In this document: one piece after another, positions 1 to 7,647 of the stretch | Layout of the letters: every line of letters starts with the position of its first letter | How positions within the stretch are numbered: position 1 is the first letter of the stretch | Assembly (NCBI RefSeq): GCF_900111835.1 | Contig: NZ_FOJP01000011.1 | Span: 62,001 to 126,000 of the forward strand | DNA length: 64,000 nucleotides | Origin: Metapseudomonas otitidis | Lineage (GTDB): Bacteria > Pseudomonadota > Gammaproteobacteria > Pseudomonadales > Pseudomonadaceae | Direction of reading: 5' to 3' | Position numbers and translations under genes: made by a program | The notes under the pieces: model-generated | Seen by the model: only the letters and a program-made list of their open reading frames with translations | Databases searched by the model: none | Told to the model about the DNA's origin: nothing

Positions 1-95
1 GCGCCGGTGAGGGACCAGGTCAGGCGCTGCTTGCGCCGGACCAGCTGGATGAAATCCGGGTGCTGCCGGATGCGTTCGAGGTCGTGCGGGGTCAT
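1..95 (-). CDS. DUF485 membrane protein, N-terminal fragment (cut by window edge)
   Basis: Reading leftward from an ATG at 95, the first 31 codons give a start of the MTPHDLERIRQHPDF type followed by a basic stretch. This is how DUF485 (YjcH-like) proteins begin before their two membrane helices; the helices lie outside the window. An AAGAGAGAG stretch upstream serves as ribosome binding site. In Pseudomonas a DUF485 gene commonly sits between paaE and the phenylacetate permease gene, so it is likely the small partner of an ActP/PaaL-type sodium:solute symporter. The assignment rests on a short fragment plus context. Confidence 0.6.
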   Translation of the reverse strand, partial: MTPHDLERIRQHPDFIQLVRRKQRLTWSLTG

Positions 96-162
96 GGGTG
101 CTCTCTCTTGTTGTGGTTGTAGAGGCGGTGCAACGCAGGTGAAGCCGGTGGAGCTGTCTCCT

Positions 163-226
163 CGTAGGGTGGGCTTCAGCCCACCGATGGATGCACGTGA
201 CGTGGCGGGCTGAAGCCCACCCTACG
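163..226. repeat. REP-like inverted repeat between paaE and the DUF485 gene
   Basis: Two 23-base arms, 163-185 (CGTAGGGTGGGCTTCAGCCC and onward) and 204-226, are inverted copies with one mismatch. Each arm also contains a small internal palindrome around GGGCTTCAGCCC. The structure is typical of Pseudomonas intergenic REP/BIME elements. It may end or dampen paaE transcription before the transporter genes. No second copy was noticed in the window. Confidence 0.6.
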
Positions 227-238
227 GAGCGAGTCGGT

Positions 239-1315
239 TCAGGGCTGGTCGAAGTCGAGGACGACCCTGTCGCTGACCGGGTAGGACTGGCACGAGAGCA
301 CGTAGCCGGCGGCTACTTCGTAGTCCTCCAGGGCGAAGTTGCTGTCCATCTCCACCTCGCCTTCGATGACCTTGCACTTGCAGGTGGAGCACACCCCGGC
401 CTTGCAGGAGTAGGGCAGCTCCAGGCCCTGGGCGTTGCCGGCGTCGAGCACGCTGCGGGTGTTGCGCGGCAGGTCGAAGCTCAGGGCGCGGCCGTCGCTG
501 ATGACGGTGACCTGGCTGCTGGCGCTGTCGGCGGCGCGGGCGGCTTCGCGGGCCTCGCGGCGGGCGGCGGCGCCCTCGCTGGCGAAGAGTTCGAAATGGA
601 TGCGTTCGGCGGCCAGGCCGTGGCCCTGCAACTGGTCGCGGACGGTCTCGGTCATGGCCTGCGGGCCGCAGATGAAGGCGGCATCCAGGGCTTTCACGTC
701 GATCCAGCGGGCGAACAGCTGGCCGCATTTATCAGCGTCGATGCGGCCGTTGTAGAGGTCCACGTCCTGCTGTTCGCGGCTGAACACGAAGATCAGGTTG
801 AGGCGCTGGAGGAAGCGGTTCTTCAGGTCCTCCAGCTGTTCGCGGAACAGCGCGGAGGCACTGGAGCGGTTGCCGTAGAGCAAGGTGAAGCGGCTGTGGG
901 GCTCGCGCTCGAGGGTGGTCTTGATGATCGACAGGATCGGCGTGATGCCGCTGCCGGCGGCCACGGCGAGGTACTGGCCGTGGCGGGCCGGGTCGAGGGG
1001 TACGAAGAAGCGCCCGTCCGGCGGCATCACATCCAGGCGCTGGCCGGGTTGCAGGCGCTCGTTGGCGAAGGTGGAGAAGCGCCCGCCGGCCACGCGCTTG
1101 ATGGCCACGCGCAGTTCGCCGTCGCCGGTGCCGGTGCAGATGGAGTAGGAGCGGCGTACCTCCTCGCCATCCAGCTCGGTGCGCAGCACCAGGTACTGGC
1201 CCTGGGTGAAGTGGAAGGCCTCGGCCAGGTTCTCGGGGATGTCGAAGGCGATGGACACGGCGTCGCGGGTTTCCGGGCGCACGTCCTTGATGGTCAGGCT
1301 ATGGAATTGGCTCAT
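239..1315 (-). CDS. paaE: 1,2-phenylacetyl-CoA epoxidase, reductase subunit PaaE
   Basis: The 358-residue protein passes electrons from NADPH through FAD and a 2Fe-2S cluster to the PaaA diiron oxygenase. The N-terminal two thirds is a ferredoxin-NADP reductase module with an FAD motif RSYSICTG and a nucleotide motif GSGITPILSII. The last third is a plant-type ferredoxin with Cys304, Cys309, Cys312 and Cys342 placed as C-x4-C-x2-C...C. The ATG at 1315 gives the expected MSQFHSLTI start; upstream codons in the same frame are low-complexity and unlikely to be translated. It is the last gene of paaABCDE, 64 bases after paaD. Confidence 0.95.
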   Translation of the reverse strand: MSQFHSLTIKDVRPETRDAVSIAFDIPENLAEAFHFTQGQYLVLRTELDGEEVRRSYSICTGTGDGELRVAIKRVAGGRFSTFANERLQPGQRLDVMPPDGRFFVPLDPARHGQYLAVAAGSGITPILSIIKTTLEREPHSRFTLLYGNRSSASALFREQLEDLKNRFLQRLNLIFVFSREQQDVDLYNGRIDADKCGQLFARWIDVKALDAAFICGPQAMTETVRDQLQGHGLAAERIHFELFASEGAAARREAREAARAADSASSQVTVISDGRALSFDLPRNTRSVLDAGNAQGLELPYSCKAGVCSTCKCKVIEGEVEMDSNFALEDYEVAAGYVLSCQSYPVSDRVVLDFDQP

Positions 1316-1379
1316 GTTCTCTCCTGCGGCTTGGCCGCGCGGGGGACGAAGGCAAGCGCCGCCGTTCGTGCTCGCCCGC

Positions 1380-1904
1380 CTAGATGCACTTGAAGTAATC
1401 GAACGGCTCCAGGCAGTCCCTGCAGCGGTGCAGGGCCTTGCAGGCGGTGGAGCCGAATTCGCTGAGCTGTTCGGTGTGGGCGCTGCCGCATTGCGGGCAG
1501 CGGATCTCCGGCGCCTCCCCGAGCAGGCTGCGTTTGCTGGCACTGCCCTCGGGCGGGGCGATGCCGTAGGCGCGCAGCCGTTCGCGGCCTTCAGCGCTGA
1601 TCCAGTCGGTGGTCCAGGCGGGTGTCAGGCGGCGCTCCAGGCGTGGGACGAAACCCGCCTGCAGCAGCGCCTGCTCGATGTCCCGCTCGATGACCTCGGT
1701 GGCCGGGCAGCCGGAGTAGGTGGGCGTGACCACCACGTGCAGCCGGCCGCCGTCGCACTCCAGCGCCCGCACGATGCCGAGGTCGACCACGCTGACCACC
1801 GGGACTTCCGGGTCCATCACCGCATCCAGCACCTGCCAGGCACGGGTGACGTCGCCGGCGCCGAGGGGCGCGCGGTCGCTGGCGATCAGCTCACCAGCTC
1901 GCAT
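1380..1904 (-). CDS. paaD: Phenylacetyl-CoA epoxidase assembly protein PaaD
   Basis: This 174-residue protein of the MIP18/SufT (DUF59) family is needed for a working PaaABCE complex, probably through iron-sulfur handling for PaaE. The DUF59 part lies in the first half, with the conserved TPTYSGCPA segment. The C-terminal zinc-ribbon-like part has CPQC and CRDC pairs plus Cys and His nearby. The ATG at 1904 overlaps the end of paaC by 14 bases, which supports translational coupling. Length and order match known PaaD proteins. Confidence 0.93.
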   Translation of the reverse strand: MRAGELIASDRAPLGAGDVTRAWQVLDAVMDPEVPVVSVVDLGIVRALECDGGRLHVVVTPTYSGCPATEVIERDIEQALLQAGFVPRLERRLTPAWTTDWISAEGRERLRAYGIAPPEGSASKRSLLGEAPEIRCPQCGSAHTEQLSEFGSTACKALHRCRDCLEPFDYFKCI

Positions 1905-2652
1905 CGGGGTAGGCCCGCTGGAGGAACTGCATCTCGGCCAGCAGCAGGCCCAGGTGCTCGGTGTGCAGGCCCTTGCGACCGGAGAGGTAGAAGGGGCTGG
2001 CCGGTGCCGGCAGCGGCAGGGTGGCGCGGGCGAACACGTCGGCGACCTTGGCCTGCCAGCCGGCCGCGACCTGCTGCGGGTCGGGGGCGAGGCCGGCCTC
2101 GAACAGGCGCTGTTCCACCTCGTCGGCATTCACCAGCTCGACGCTGAAGCGCCACAGCGCGCTCACGGCGGCGAGCATGCGCCGGTGGCTTTCCTCGGTG
2201 CCATCGCCCAGGCGCTGCACCCATTCGCTGGAGCGGCGCAGGTGGTAGGTGACTTCCTTCAGCGCCTTGGCGGCGATGCCGGCGACCCGTTCGTCAGCGG
2301 AGGTGGAGAGGCCATGCAGCACCTGGAAGTGCCAGGCATCAAAAAGGAACTGCTTGGTCATGGTGACGGCGAAGTCGCCGTTGGGCTGCTCCACCAGCAG
2401 TAGGTTGCGGTAGGCGCGTTCGTCCCGGCGGTAGGCCAGGTGGTCGGCGTCGCGGCCGTCGTCCAGCAGCTCGGCGGCGTAGTCCAGCCAGTTGCGGGCC
2501 TGGCCCACCAGGTCGAGGCCGACGTTCATCAGGGCCAGTTCTTCTTCCAGGGCCGGGGCCCGGCCGCACCACTCGCACAGGCGCTGGCCCTGGATCAGGG
2601 CACTGTCGCCGAGGCGCAGCAGGAGGTCGATGAGATCGTGCTTGGCAGTCAT
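1891..2652 (-). CDS. paaC: Phenylacetyl-CoA epoxidase structural subunit PaaC
   Basis: PaaC (253 residues) is the structural ferritin-like partner of the catalytic PaaA subunit; it forms the PaaAC core of the phenylacetyl-CoA epoxidase. The helical sequence with an N-terminal LIDLLLRLGDSALIQGQRL-type stretch and a later RSSEWVQRLGDGTEESHRRM helix is characteristic. The gene lies 10 bases after paaB and overlaps paaD. It starts with ATG at 2652. PaaC normally lacks the metal ligands of PaaA, in keeping with a non-catalytic role. Confidence 0.95.
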   Translation of the reverse strand: MTAKHDLIDLLLRLGDSALIQGQRLCEWCGRAPALEEELALMNVGLDLVGQARNWLDYAAELLDDGRDADHLAYRRDERAYRNLLLVEQPNGDFAVTMTKQFLFDAWHFQVLHGLSTSADERVAGIAAKALKEVTYHLRRSSEWVQRLGDGTEESHRRMLAAVSALWRFSVELVNADEVEQRLFEAGLAPDPQQVAAGWQAKVADVFARATLPLPAPASPFYLSGRKGLHTEHLGLLLAEMQFLQRAYPDASW

Positions 2653-2662
2653 GGCAGGCGCC

Positions 2663-2944
2663 TCACATGTGGCCGACTTCGGCCGGCAGCTCGTAGAAGC
2701 TGGCGTGGCGGTAGACCTTGTCCTGGGACGGGTCGAACAGCGGCTCCTTCTCGTCGGGGGCGGAGGCGGTGATCAGTGCGGAGGGCACCACCCACAGGCT
2801 CACGCCCTCGTTGCGGCGGGTGTACAGCTCGCGGGCGTTGTCGATGGCCATGCGGGCGTCGGCGGCGTGCACGCTGCCGACATGTTTGTGGTTGAGGCCG
2901 TGCTTGCTGCGCACGAAAACTTCGAAAAGGGTCCACTCAGTCAT
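2663..2944 (-). CDS. paaB: Phenylacetyl-CoA epoxidase small subunit PaaB
   Basis: The 93-residue PaaB bridges PaaAC heterodimers and stabilises the epoxidase. The start MTEWTLFEVFVRSKHGLNH and the motif HVGSVHAADARMAIDNARELYTRR are highly conserved in the family, and the length is normal. It lies 53 bases after paaA and 10 before paaC in the same minus-strand operon. The ATG at 2944 is preceded by GGAGATAGCCCC, a fair ribosome binding site. Confidence 0.96.
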   Translation of the reverse strand: MTEWTLFEVFVRSKHGLNHKHVGSVHAADARMAIDNARELYTRRNEGVSLWVVPSALITASAPDEKEPLFDPSQDKVYRHASFYELPAEVGHM

Positions 2945-2997
2945 GGGGCTATCTCCTCATGGGGCCGGGTCGTGCCGGCGCCCTTCTTGTCGTCAGG

Positions 2998-3987
2998 TCA
3001 GGCGGCGCTGTGTTCACGCTGCTTGCGGGCATGGGCCACGGCGGCTTCGCGCACCCAGGCACCGTCCTCGATGGCCTTGCGGCGGGTGGCGAGGCGTTCG
3101 TGGTTGCAGGGGCCGTTGCCCTTGAGCACTTCGTAGAACTCGCTCCAGTCGATTTCGCCGAAGTCGTAGTGGCCGCGCGCTTCGTTCCACTTCAGGTCCG
3201 GGTCGGGGGCGGTGCAGCCGAGGAACTCCAGCTGCGGCACGGTCTGGTCGATGAAGCGCTGGCGCAGCTCGTCGTTGCTCTGGCGTTTGATCTTCCAGGC
3301 CATGGACTGGGCGCTGTTGGGGGAGTCGGCATCGCTCGGGCCGAACATCATCAGTGCCGGCCACCAGAGGCGGTTGATGGCGTCCTGGACCATGTCCCGC
3401 TGGGCCTGGTTACCGTGGCGCATCATGTGCAGGAGGATTTCGTAGCCCTGGCGCTGGTGGAAGGACTCTTCCTTGCAGATGCGCACCATGGCGCGGGAGT
3501 AGGGGCCGTAGGAGGTGCGCTGCAGCACCACCTGGTTGACGATCGCGGCGCCGTCCACCAGCCAGCCGATGGCGCCCATATCGGCCCAGTTCAGCGTGGG
3601 GTAGTTGAAGATGCTGGAGTACTTCACCTTGCCGGCGTGCAGCTTGGCGACTTCCTCGTCGCGGCAGGCGCCGAGGGTCTCCATGGCGCTGTAGAGGTAC
3701 AGGCCGTGGCCGGCCTCGTCCTGGATCTTCGCCATCAGCTGCAGCTTGCGCTTGAGGGTCGGCGCGCGGGTGACCCAGTTGCCTTCCGGCAGCATGCCGA
3801 CGATCTCGGAGTGGGCGTGCTGGGAAATCTGCCGGATCAGCGTCTGGCGGTAGCCGTCGGGCATCCAGTTCTTCGGTTCGATCTTGATCTCGGCGTCGAT
3901 CCGCTCCTGGAAGGCGCGTTCCTCGGGCGACATCTCGTCCAGCGCCTTCACGCGCTTGGCGCCGGTTTCTACCAATTGTGCGTACAT
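2998..3987 (-). CDS. paaA: 1,2-phenylacetyl-CoA epoxidase catalytic subunit PaaA
   Basis: This 329-residue diiron monooxygenase subunit epoxidises the ring of phenylacetyl-CoA. The ferritin-like fold carries two iron-binding helices, visible as EAGH (residues 91-94) and EESFH (173-177). Length and the N-terminal [19 protein letters not shown] are normal. It is the first gene of paaABCDE. In other pseudomonads paaK ends directly upstream; here the upstream DNA is a 369-base gap followed by the type VI secretion locus, so the genes probably depend on a promoter in that gap. Confidence 0.97.
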   Translation of the reverse strand: MYAQLVETGAKRVKALDEMSPEERAFQERIDAEIKIEPKNWMPDGYRQTLIRQISQHAHSEIVGMLPEGNWVTRAPTLKRKLQLMAKIQDEAGHGLYLYSAMETLGACRDEEVAKLHAGKVKYSSIFNYPTLNWADMGAIGWLVDGAAIVNQVVLQRTSYGPYSRAMVRICKEESFHQRQGYEILLHMMRHGNQAQRDMVQDAINRLWWPALMMFGPSDADSPNSAQSMAWKIKRQSNDELRQRFIDQTVPQLEFLGCTAPDPDLKWNEARGHYDFGEIDWSEFYEVLKGNGPCNHERLATRRKAIEDGAWVREAAVAHARKQREHSAA

Positions 3988-4356
3988 GCCGTTCTCCAGC
4001 CATGCAGGGTTCGTGGGAGGGCCATGGCGCTCTTTTTAAATGATACGAAATCAAATATCAAACATAAAAATATGTATCGCGTAGTGATCGTGTATCGCTT
4101 TGCGGATGGCCGGCTCCAATGCCTGGGCCTTGCATGCTGCATTTTTCCTGGGCTTTGAGCGTGTGTTGACGCTCTGGGGCGAGGGTTTTGGTCGTTGGGT
4201 TGGGCGCGCGGGAGGTGTCTCGATCCAGATTATGTATCGTATTTTGCGATACGGAATGCTGCGCCGGTTTGTCGGCGAAAAAGCGGCATGGGGACGCTGG
4301 TGGAGGGCGGATGGCTGGTCTAGAGTCACTGCCGACCAGCAAAAGGAGGGGGTGCG
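3988..4356. promoter_or_regulatory. Divergent promoter region between paaA and the DUF4280 gene
   Basis: This 369-base gap is clearly AT-rich next to paaA (4031-4080), as expected for a promoter. It contains repeated GATAC/GTATC words: TGATACGAAA at 4041, ATGTATCGCG at 4072, GTGTATCGC at 4090, and the inverted pair GTATCG / CGATAC at 4234-4252. They resemble operators for the repressor PaaX, and similar words occur in the paaF-paaY gap. No gene is evident. A purine-rich AAAAGGAGGGGGTGCG lies just before the DUF4280 ATG. Confidence 0.55.
4234..4252. promoter_or_regulatory. GTATCG-N7-CGATAC inverted repeat, candidate PaaX-type operator
   Basis: A perfect 6-7-6 inverted repeat (GTATCG, seven AT-rich bases, CGATAC) lies about 250 bases upstream of paaA and 105 upstream of the DUF4280 start. 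The half-site matches the single GTATC words nearer paaA and those at the paaF and paaY promoters. Binding by PaaX is inferred from this recurrence only. Confidence 0.45.
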
Positions 4357-4749
4357 ATGGGATGTCCGCAGGTGTGCAGCGGGGCGACGCTGCAATGCAG
4401 TTTCGGGGTGGCGCCGTCGGTGCTGAACGTGCTGCCGGTCAACCGGACGCTCACCAACAACATGCCGGCGGCGAACATCATGGATCACATCCCGCTGGTG
4501 AACATCATGCCCTTCGGCATGTGCCAGAGCCTGGCCAACCCCATGGTGGCCGCCGCCACCGCTGCCGCACTGGGCGCGCTGACGCCGATGCCGTGCATCC
4601 CCGCCACGGCTTCGCCCTGGATACCGGGGGCGCCGACGATGCTGCTGGGCAACATGCCTTCGCTGGATGCCAACTGCGTGCTGATGTGCAACTGGGCCGG
4701 GGTGATCAAGGTCGCCATGCCGGGCCAGATGCAGATGCTGATCCCCTAG
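4357..4749 (+). CDS. PAAR-like DUF4280 protein (T6SS spike tip)
   Basis: This 130-residue protein starts MGCPQVCSGATLQCSFG and contains NIMDHIPLVNIMPFGMCQS, PMPCIPATASPW and a C-terminal NCVLMCNWAGVI segment. These are hallmarks of DUF4280, a PAAR-like family thought to cap the VgrG spike and attach effectors. No toxin domain is fused. It sits at the left rim of the T6SS locus, convergent with a MORN-repeat gene and near vgrG. A strong AAAAGGAGG ribosome binding site precedes the ATG. No classical PAAR gene is present, so this is the probable spike tip. Confidence 0.85.
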   Translation: MGCPQVCSGATLQCSFGVAPSVLNVLPVNRTLTNNMPAANIMDHIPLVNIMPFGMCQSLANPMVAAATAAALGALTPMPCIPATASPWIPGAPTMLLGNMPSLDANCVLMCNWAGVIKVAMPGQMQMLIP

Positions 4750-4767
4750 GTATCGCTCAAGGTCGGA

Positions 4768-5310
4768 TCAGTCCTCGCTCGATTCGCTCCAGCGCCTCCA
4801 CCACCAGCGCAGCCGCGAGATCGGCTTGCCCTCGGCGTCCAGCGGCCGGCCGTCCTCGGCGAAGCCCTGGCCTTCGTCCAGCGGCTTGCCGTTGAGGTAG
4901 CGGCTGCGCTGGGCCACCTGGCCGTTGCCGTGGAAGCGCTGGTAGAGGCCGTCGCGCACGCCATCGCGGTACTGCTCCAGTTCGGCCAGGCTGCCGTCCG
5001 GGTAGTAGCTGCTGGCTTCGCCGTGCATCAGCCCCTGGCGGTAGCCGACCTTGCGTTGCAGTCCGCCTTCGGCGGCGAAGTACTGGGCCACGCCCTGCAG
5101 GCGGCCGTCCACGTAGGGCAGCCGCGCCGACACCTGGCCGTTGGGGTGGTAGAGGGTGCTGGTGCCGTGCAGTACGCCGTTGGCATAGAGGAGCTGGGCC
5201 TGGGGGCGGCCGGCTTCCTGGATGCGCACCGGGCCGTCGAGGGCACCATCTTCCAGGCGGCCCTGCAGGCGGCTGTCGCCACGGGTGAGGTCGAGGGTTC
5301 CGTTGGCCAT
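4768..5310 (-). CDS. MORN-repeat (YwqK-type) protein in the T6SS locus
   Basis: The 180-residue protein consists of about six imperfect MORN_2-type units with Y-x-NG-x-x-x-G spacing, for example LYANGVLHGTSTLYHPNGQ, YRQGLMHGEASSYYPDG and YRDGVRDGLYQRFHGNGQ. It ends in a Trp/Arg-rich acidic tail. It has no signal peptide or membrane segment. The family is often labelled YwqK antitoxin and is frequent beside T6SS and polymorphic-toxin genes, where immunity or effector-binding roles are suspected but mostly unproven. It lies downstream of vgrG, beyond a 143-base repeat element, and is convergent with the DUF4280 gene. Confidence 0.75.
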   Translation of the reverse strand: MANGTLDLTRGDSRLQGRLEDGALDGPVRIQEAGRPQAQLLYANGVLHGTSTLYHPNGQVSARLPYVDGRLQGVAQYFAAEGGLQRKVGYRQGLMHGEASSYYPDGSLAELEQYRDGVRDGLYQRFHGNGQVAQRSRYLNGKPLDEGQGFAEDGRPLDAEGKPISRLRWWWRRWSESSED

Positions 5311-5319
5311 GGACGCCTC

Positions 5320-5462
5320 AGAGGGTGTTTACAAGATAGGCGAGCGAAGGCAAGACAAGGCGAAAATGATCGAGAAAGCGGAGTTTACGTGCTGTAAATG
5401 AGCATTTCGAGATCGTTTTCAACGCAGTATTGCCAAGTGCAGCCATTTTGTAGAAACCCTCT
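5320..5462. repeat. MITE-like element with terminal inverted repeats, overlapping the vgrG stop
   Basis: The ends AGAGGGTGTTTACAAGAT (5320-5337) and the inverse of 5445-5462 (AGAGGGTTTCTACAAAAT) match at 15 of 18 positions. The 143-base unit has a second internal dyad: GATCGAGAAAGC (about 5369) and GCATTTCGAGATC (about 5402) flank a GTTTACGTGCTGTAAAT core. There is no coding capacity. Size, terminal repeats and intergenic placement suggest a non-autonomous mobile element. Its right end forms the last bases of vgrG. Confidence 0.6.
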
Positions 5463-7471
5463 CAGTTCACCTTTACCAGTCCGCCCTTGAGGGTCAGCAT
5501 GCCGCCGCCGTCCACGGTCTGTTCGGCAGCGGCCTTGTTGGTGAGGCTGACGCCGGCGTCGTTGGTCAGGGTGGTACCGGCCTTGTTGTCCAGGGAGGTG
5601 CCGGCCTGGTTGGTGAGCGAGGTGCCGGCCTTGTCGGTGAGCGCCATGCCGGCCTGGGTGGTGAGGTTCTTGTCGCTCTTGGCGGTGAGGTCGCCGCTGC
5701 TCTGCAGGGTGAGGGTGCCGGTCACCTTGATGGTGAGGTTGCCGTCCACGGTCAGTTCGTAGTTGCCGCTCACCTTGTGGCTGTAGTTGCCGCCGGTGCT
5801 GTGGGTCTGGTCGGCGCCGACGCTGACGGTGCGGCTGTCCTTCACATCGAGGGTGTCGCTGCCGGTCTGGATGGTCACCGTGCGCTTGCCCTTCTCCAGG
5901 GTGATGGTCTCGTCGCCTTCCTTCACCGTGCGGGTGCGGGCGTTCTGCACCGTGAGGGTTTCGTCGTGGCCGATGGTGGCGGTGCTGTCGTTGAGCACGT
6001 TGACCTTCATGTCCTTCTGCGCCTGGAGGAAGACCTCCTCGGCGTCCTTCTTGTCTTCGAAGCGCAGCTCGTTGAAACCGCCGCCGCCCTTGGAGGAGTT
6101 GGTCTTGATGCCGGACTGGGTCTGGTTGTCCGGCAGGGTGTAGGGCAGGGTGTTGTCGCCGTTGTAGACGCAGCCGGTGACCAGCGGGCGGTCCGGGTCG
6201 CCGTCGATGAAGGTGACGATCACTTCCTGGCCGATACGCGGGATGAACTGCATGCCGAAGCCCTTGCCGCTCCAGGGCAGCACCACGCGCACCCAGCAGG
6301 ACGAGGTTTCGTCGTTCTTGCCGTCGCGATCCCAGGGGAACTGGATCTTGATGCGGCCGTACTGGTCGGTCCAGATCTCCTCGCCGGCCTTGCCCACCAC
6401 CTGCGCGGTCTGGGTGTGCATGCGCGGCTTGGGCGTGAGCCGGGGCGGGCGGTAGGCAGTGGCCTTGGGTATGGCTTCGAAGCGGTTGCGGTAGTGCTCG
6501 TGGCTGGCGTCGTGGGTGACGGCGGTCACCACCCAGTCGATGTCGAGGCTGGCGTCGTCATGCCCGGTGAGGGTGAACCAGTGGCCGGGCACCAGCCAGC
6601 GGCAGTCGCTCTCGCCGATCAGGCGCTTCTCCTGGCTGCGCAGCCCGTCCACGCGCTGCTTGGTCAAGGCATCGCCCCGCGCCTTGGCGATGTAGCCGCC
6701 CGGGTGCTCGTACATCGACAGCGGCCCGGCCACCGCCTCGGCCTTGCTGTAGAGCGAGGTGGTGGGCGTCGTGAAGGCGTAGTCCGTGGCGCTGTACACC
6801 CCGCTCACTGCCTGCACGCTGTACTGCGCCGAGCGGATGCCATGCAACTCGCGCACGCCGATGCCCTGGCCCAGGTAGGGCACCTTCGGCCCGTTGGGGA
6901 TCGGCACGAAGGCATCGCTGCTGTCGCCCAGCACCAGCGTGTGCTTGCCATCCTCGTGGGTGAAGAACCAGAAGATGCCTTCCTCCTCCAGCAGCCGCGA
7001 AACGAAGGCGAAATCCGTCTCGCCGTACTGCACGCAATACTCGCGCGGCTCGTAGCTGCCGGAGAGCGACAGCTTGAAGTCGGTGAAGCCATGGGCCTTG
7101 AAGATCGTGGTGACGATGTCGCTGGTGGACAGGTTCTGGAACACCCGGTTGTTGCTGGCCAGCGTCAGCCACCAGAGCCAGGGGCGCAGCACCACCTGAT
7201 AGCGGTCGGCGGTGGCATCGGCGGGAAGCTGGCGGATCTCCGCGACCAGGGCATCGAGGGGGCGCTGGTTGGCGTCGTTGTGCAGGGTGAGGGTGACGTG
7301 GGTGGCGATGGCGTCGGGGAGGGTGAGGGATGCGCCGTCGTTGAGACCACTAAGGTTCTGCGAGCCTAGTGCATTGAGTGTTTCGTCACCAGCCAGGGAC
7401 TCAGGGTAAATAGCTGATAGCGAGACGGCGCTGAGGGCGAATGTAGTGTTGCTATCGGTAGATCGTGGCAT
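5462..7471 (-). CDS. vgrG: Type VI secretion spike protein VgrG (TssI)
   Basis: VgrG forms the trimeric spike on the Hcp tube. Of about 669 residues, the first third carries the gp27-like part (RPWLWWLTLASNNRVFQNLS, then ETDFAFVSRLLEEEGIFWFF). The gp5-like OB fold follows (DQYGRIKIQFPWDRDG, then CWVRVVLPWSGKGFGMQFIPRIG), then DUF2345-like sequence. The C-terminal beta-helix ends in eight-residue repeats of the SLTNxAGT kind. No extra toxin domain is fused. ATG at 7471 is preferred over GTG at 7474 because AGAGGA lies at the right distance. The extreme N-terminus is less typical than the rest. Confidence 0.95.
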   Translation of the reverse strand: MPRSTDSNTTFALSAVSLSAIYPESLAGDETLNALGSQNLSGLNDGASLTLPDAIATHVTLTLHNDANQRPLDALVAEIRQLPADATADRYQVVLRPWLWWLTLASNNRVFQNLSTSDIVTTIFKAHGFTDFKLSLSGSYEPREYCVQYGETDFAFVSRLLEEEGIFWFFTHEDGKHTLVLGDSSDAFVPIPNGPKVPYLGQGIGVRELHGIRSAQYSVQAVSGVYSATDYAFTTPTTSLYSKAEAVAGPLSMYEHPGGYIAKARGDALTKQRVDGLRSQEKRLIGESDCRWLVPGHWFTLTGHDDASLDIDWVVTAVTHDASHEHYRNRFEAIPKATAYRPPRLTPKPRMHTQTAQVVGKAGEEIWTDQYGRIKIQFPWDRDGKNDETSSCWVRVVLPWSGKGFGMQFIPRIGQEVIVTFIDGDPDRPLVTGCVYNGDNTLPYTLPDNQTQSGIKTNSSKGGGGFNELRFEDKKDAEEVFLQAQKDMKVNVLNDSTATIGHDETLTVQNARTRTVKEGDETITLEKGKRTVTIQTGSDTLDVKDSRTVSVGADQTHSTGGNYSHKVSGNYELTVDGNLTIKVTGTLTLQSSGDLTAKSDKNLTTQAGMALTDKAGTSLTNQAGTSLDNKAGTTLTNDAGVSLTNKAAAEQTVDGGGMLTLKGGLVKVN

Positions 7472-7647
7472 CACTCATCCTCTAAAATTTGAAAAGGGGA
7501 GCGGTTTCGGATACTACTTTTAACGTGGATTTAATTCTTGCTCTAGTGTGGCGGGGTTTTGTGTCTTTATATTGTCAAGCAAGAAGAGTTAGGTTGCTCG
7601 GTTTTTCGTGAATTTTTTATTTTTGTAAATATTTCTGCTGTAGCGCT

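Noticed and set aside
239-1543. Extended paaE reading frame beginning upstream at 1543
   Set aside because: The extra 76 residues are low-complexity and lie mostly across the paaD end; the ATG at 1315 gives the conserved start.
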